The notes under the pieces: generated by a model
Seen by the model: only the letters and a program-made list of their open reading frames with translations
What the model was told of the DNA's origin: nothing
The model's database searches: none
In this document: positions 60,902 to 64,000 of the stretch, one piece after another
How the letters are laid out: every line of letters starts with the position of its first letter
Numbering within the stretch: position 1 is the first letter of the stretch
Assembly: GCA_018105865.1 (NCBI GenBank)
Contig: JACLAT010000137.1
Span: 36,001 to 100,000, forward strand
Origin: Metaphire vulgaris
Lineage: Eukaryota; Annelida; Clitellata; Crassiclitellata; Megascolecidae
DNA: 64,000 bases
Reading direction: 5' to 3'
Program-made: the position numbers and the translations under genes

Positions 60902-63900
60902 GGTGTAGGAACTTATTTAGTCCCAATAGGACTTCGTTTATTTTAACTGTTGTATGAACTTATTTAGTTCCAATAGGACTTCGTTTATTTTAACTGTTGT
61001 GTGAACTTATTTCCTCCTTCTAAAATCCGACCTGTACAGCCTCAAAGGGGCGAAGGAGGTGGCAACGTATGGAAGTAGGGGTATGCCTGACAGAGCTATG
61101 CCATCAGTGATGAAAACCTTGTGTTGAAGTATCACCTAGGGCGCTACGCGAGGTGGACAGGTCTGTCAGGAACCCTGAAAACATACGGCTAATAGCAGGC
61201 AACGGTATCACCCACAATGGCAGCAAGTTGTGGGTTATCTCAGACGGCGGACACCAGAAACACTCTGGATAACGGCAGCTGGAGAAACAACCTGAAGCAG
61301 ATGAGAACGACAGTTTAAAATGGTTCAGGCATTGCGATTGCGATGGTTCTGGGGGCCCGCCGCAATTAAGAGCCTCCAAGAAAGGTCATGAATAGTCGAA
61401 ACAAGAATGCAAGTCTCGGCAAACGGGGTGGTGATCATTCTAAGATCACCAATCCAGTCCGGTGGAGTGGATGTGGTACAACAGGCAACACTGCACCGTC
61501 ATCCAGCAACTGTTGTAAAATAGGAAACTGTAAAATAGGAACATGGAATGTCAGAGGACTTAACAAGCCAGGTAAATTAGCGAATATAATACAAGAAATG
61601 AACACCATGGAGCTAGATATAATAGGAATAGCAGAAACATTTTGGAAAGAATGTGGAAATTTCACAACGTGTATACCAGGGCAAGAAAACAACTATAAAG
61701 TGATATACTCTGGAGGAATTCACAATCGAAAGGGCGTAGCCCTCATTCTAAGAGAAAAGATTGCAAGTACAATCATAGGCCTATACCACCAAGAAATATC
61801 CGAGAGAATCATACTGATTGCTGAAGACAGAACGAAGTGGAAACAACTCATGACCGTCAACCTTCAGATATGAAGATGACACATGATGATGAACTTATTT
61901 AGTTCCAATAGGGCTTCGTTTATTTTAACTGTTGTATAAACTTATTTAGTTCCAATAGGACTTCGTTTATTTTAACTATTGTATGAACTTATTTAGTTCC
62001 AATAGGACCGTTTATTTTACCTGTTGTATGAACTTATTTAGTTCCAATAGGACTTCGTTTATTTTAACGGTTGTCTGAACTTATTTAGTTCCAGTAGGAC
62101 CGTTTATTTTACCTGTTGTCTGAACTTATTTAGTTCCAATAGGACCGTTTATTTTAACGGTTGTATGAACTTATTTAGTTCCAATAGGGCTTCGTTTATT
62201 TTAACGGTTGTATGAACTTATTTAGTTCCAATAGGACCGTTTATTTTACCTGTTGTATGAACTTATTTAGTTCCAATAGGACCGTTTATTTTAACGGTTG
62301 TATGAACTTATTTAGTTCCAATAGGGCTTCGTTTATTTTAACGGTTGTATGAACTTATTTAGTTCCAATAGGACCGTTTATTTTACCTGTTGTATGAACT
62401 TATTTAGTTCCAATAGGACCGTTTATTTTAACGGTTGTATGAACTTATTTAGTTCCAATAGGGCTTCGTTTATTTTAACGGTTGTATGAACTTATTTAGT
62501 TCCAATAGGACCGTTTATTTTACCTGTTGTATGAACTTATTTAGTTCCAATAGGACCGTTTATTTTAACGGTTGTATGAACTTATTTAGTTCCAATAGGG
62601 CTTCGTTTATTTTAACGGTTGTATGAACTTATTTAGTTCCAATAGGACCGTTTATTTTACCTGTTGTATGAACTTATTTAGTTCCAATAGGACTTCGTTT
62701 ATTTTAACGGTTGTATGCGGTGGCGACGCCAGACGTTTGTGGGTGGGGGGTTATGGTGACAACCGTAACCCCAAAAATGTATCTGCAATTTTGCCTGAAT
62801 CTGACGGGTGGCCTTGATGACAAGTGGGTGTTCAAATCCCCTCCTCCGTGGCCTCGCCACTGGGTGTAGGAACTTATTTAGTTCCAATAGCACTTCGTTC
62901 ATTTTAACGATTGTATGAACTTATTTAGTTCCAATAGGACCGTTTATTTTAACTGTTGTATGAACTTATTTAGTTCCAATAGGACTTCGTTTATTTTAAC
63001 TATTGTATGCAGTGGCGACGCCAGACGTTTTTGAGTGGGGGGTTATGGAGAGAACCTAACCCAAAAAATGTATCTGCAATTTTGCCTGAATCTGACAGGT
63101 GGCCTTGATGACAAGTGGGTGTTCAAATCCCCTCCTCCGTGGCCTCGCCACTGGGTGTAGGAACTTATTTAGTTCCAATAGCACTTCGTTTATTTTAACG
63201 GTTGTATGAACTTATTTAGTTCCAATAGGACCGTTTATTTTACCTGTTGTATGAACTTATTTAGTTCCAATAGGACCGTTTATTTTACCTGTTGTATGAA
63301 CTTATTTAGCTCCAATAGGACTTCGTTTATTTTAACTGTTGTATGAACTTATTTAGTTCCAATAGGACCGTTTATTTTACCTGTTGTATGAACTTATTTA
63401 GTTCCAATAGGACTTCGTTTATTTTAACTATTGTATGCAGTGGCGACGCCAGACGTTTTTGAGTGGGGGGTTATGGAGAGAACCTAACCCAAAAAATGTA
63501 TCTGCAATTTTGCCTGAATCTGACAGGTGGCCTTGATGACAAGTGGGTGTTCAAATCCCCTCCTCCGTGGCCTCGCCACTGGGTGTAGGAACTTATTTAG
63601 TTCCAATAGCACTTCGTTTATTTTAACGGTTGTATGAACTTATTTAGTTCCAATAGGACCGTTTATTTTACCTGTTGTATGAACTTATTTAGTTCCAATA
63701 GGACCGTTTATTTTACCTGTTGTATGAACTTATTTAGCTCCAATAGGACTTCGTTTATTTTAACTGTTGTATGAACTTATTTAGTTCCAATAGGACCGTT
63801 TATTTTACCTGTTGTATGAACTTATTTAGTTCCAATAGGACTTCGTTTATTTTAACTGTTGTATGCAGTGGCGACGCCAGACGTTTGTGGGGGGGGGGGG

Positions 63901-64000
63901 TTATGGAGACAACCCTACCCCAAAAAATGTATCTGCAATTTTGCCCGAATCTCACGGGTGGCCTTGATGACAAGTGGGTGTTCAAATCCCCCAACCTCCA
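60902..64000 (+). repeat. 45-47 bp tandem array with higher-order structure
   Basis: Units start GAACTTATTTAGTTCCAATA and continue as one of three variants: GGACTTCG (47 bp), GGACCG (45 bp) or GGGCTTCG (47 bp), each ending GTTGTAT. From about 62.2 to 62.67 kb the three variants recur in fixed order (about 137 bp). From 63010 a larger unit of exactly 428 bp, including the MITE, repeats. The array runs past the window end. A LINE (61003-61897) interrupts it. Each unit has a GAACT...AGTTC inverted repeat. Confidence 0.95.
61003..61897 (+). mobile_element. Internally deleted LINE (endonuclease start fused to 3' end)
   Basis: A 161-codon frame at 61388 holds the start of an APE-type endonuclease domain: CKIGTWNVRGLNKPGKLANI, LDIIGIAETFW, GGIHNRKGVALILRE. 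It then jumps to what looks like the ORF2 C-terminus (RTKWKQLMTVNLQI) and a short ATGATG tail. The CFDP2-like endonuclease fits the same LINE group as 23383 and 27995. Reverse transcriptase is missing. Confidence 0.78.

Noticed and set aside
60902..64000. Regular repeats resembling a CRISPR array
   Set aside because: Units are directly abutting with no unique spacers, vary in length by 2 bp, and the genome is eukaryotic.

Overview
This is a repeat-dense, low-GC animal window. It has phase-1 Ig-domain exons with GT-AG splice signals, LINE 3' ends with microsatellite tails, tRNA-derived SINEs, many TIR transposons and TTAGGG-type interstitial telomere motifs. The content suits a marine invertebrate, perhaps an echinoderm or other non-vertebrate deuterostome. 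That placement is inference: no diagnostic housekeeping gene is present, and all gene models here are read by eye from reading frames and splice phases.

The host gene content is a small cluster of immunoglobulin-superfamily (IgSF) membrane-receptor genes. Three related copies lie on the minus strand: A (17672-9784), B (29570-25193) and C (51110-49395). Two lie on the plus strand: D (41610-46169) and E (56547-59945). All share one design: a short signal-peptide exon, then one exon per Ig domain, with every intron in phase 1, and a single transmembrane exon where that part survives. D and E look complete (about 375 and 377 aa, short basic cytoplasmic tails). A has a long cytoplasmic exon with ITIM-like and Grb2-type tyrosine motifs, but a 196-bp MITE with a perfect 8-bp target duplication sits inside that exon and brings in a stop. 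B is a pseudogene (frameshifts, MITE in Ig1, no TM exon found). C keeps only the signal peptide and two Ig exons and ends at a rearrangement breakpoint.

Layout: 0-3.4 kb, gene-poor; 3.4-7.6 kb, a satellite-like TIR element and two tandem copies of a G-rich element; 7.8-18.5 kb, gene A with nested LINE, SINE and hAT-like insertions; 18.5-22.6 kb, hAT-like element and LINE; 22.6-34.1 kb, the paralogous B block; 34.1-40.4 kb, SINEs, hAT remnants, a mariner-type element with a second transposon inside it, and a piggyBac-like remnant; 40.4-47.8 kb, gene D block; 48.5-51.9 kb, gene C block; 52.3-54.7 kb, LINE and hAT-like element; 54.8-60.8 kb, gene E block; 60.9 kb to the end, an expanding 45-47 bp tandem array.

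Because the blocks are paralogous (A~B~C, D~E), many insertions have an empty counterpart in the sister block, so the order of events can be read from the sequence. The most notable points are the ITIM-like tail and its disruption, the A/E long-tail versus short-tail arrangement resembling paired receptors, the satellite born from single-copy flank 3' of gene E, and a set of TIR elements whose interiors are degenerate arrays of short words.
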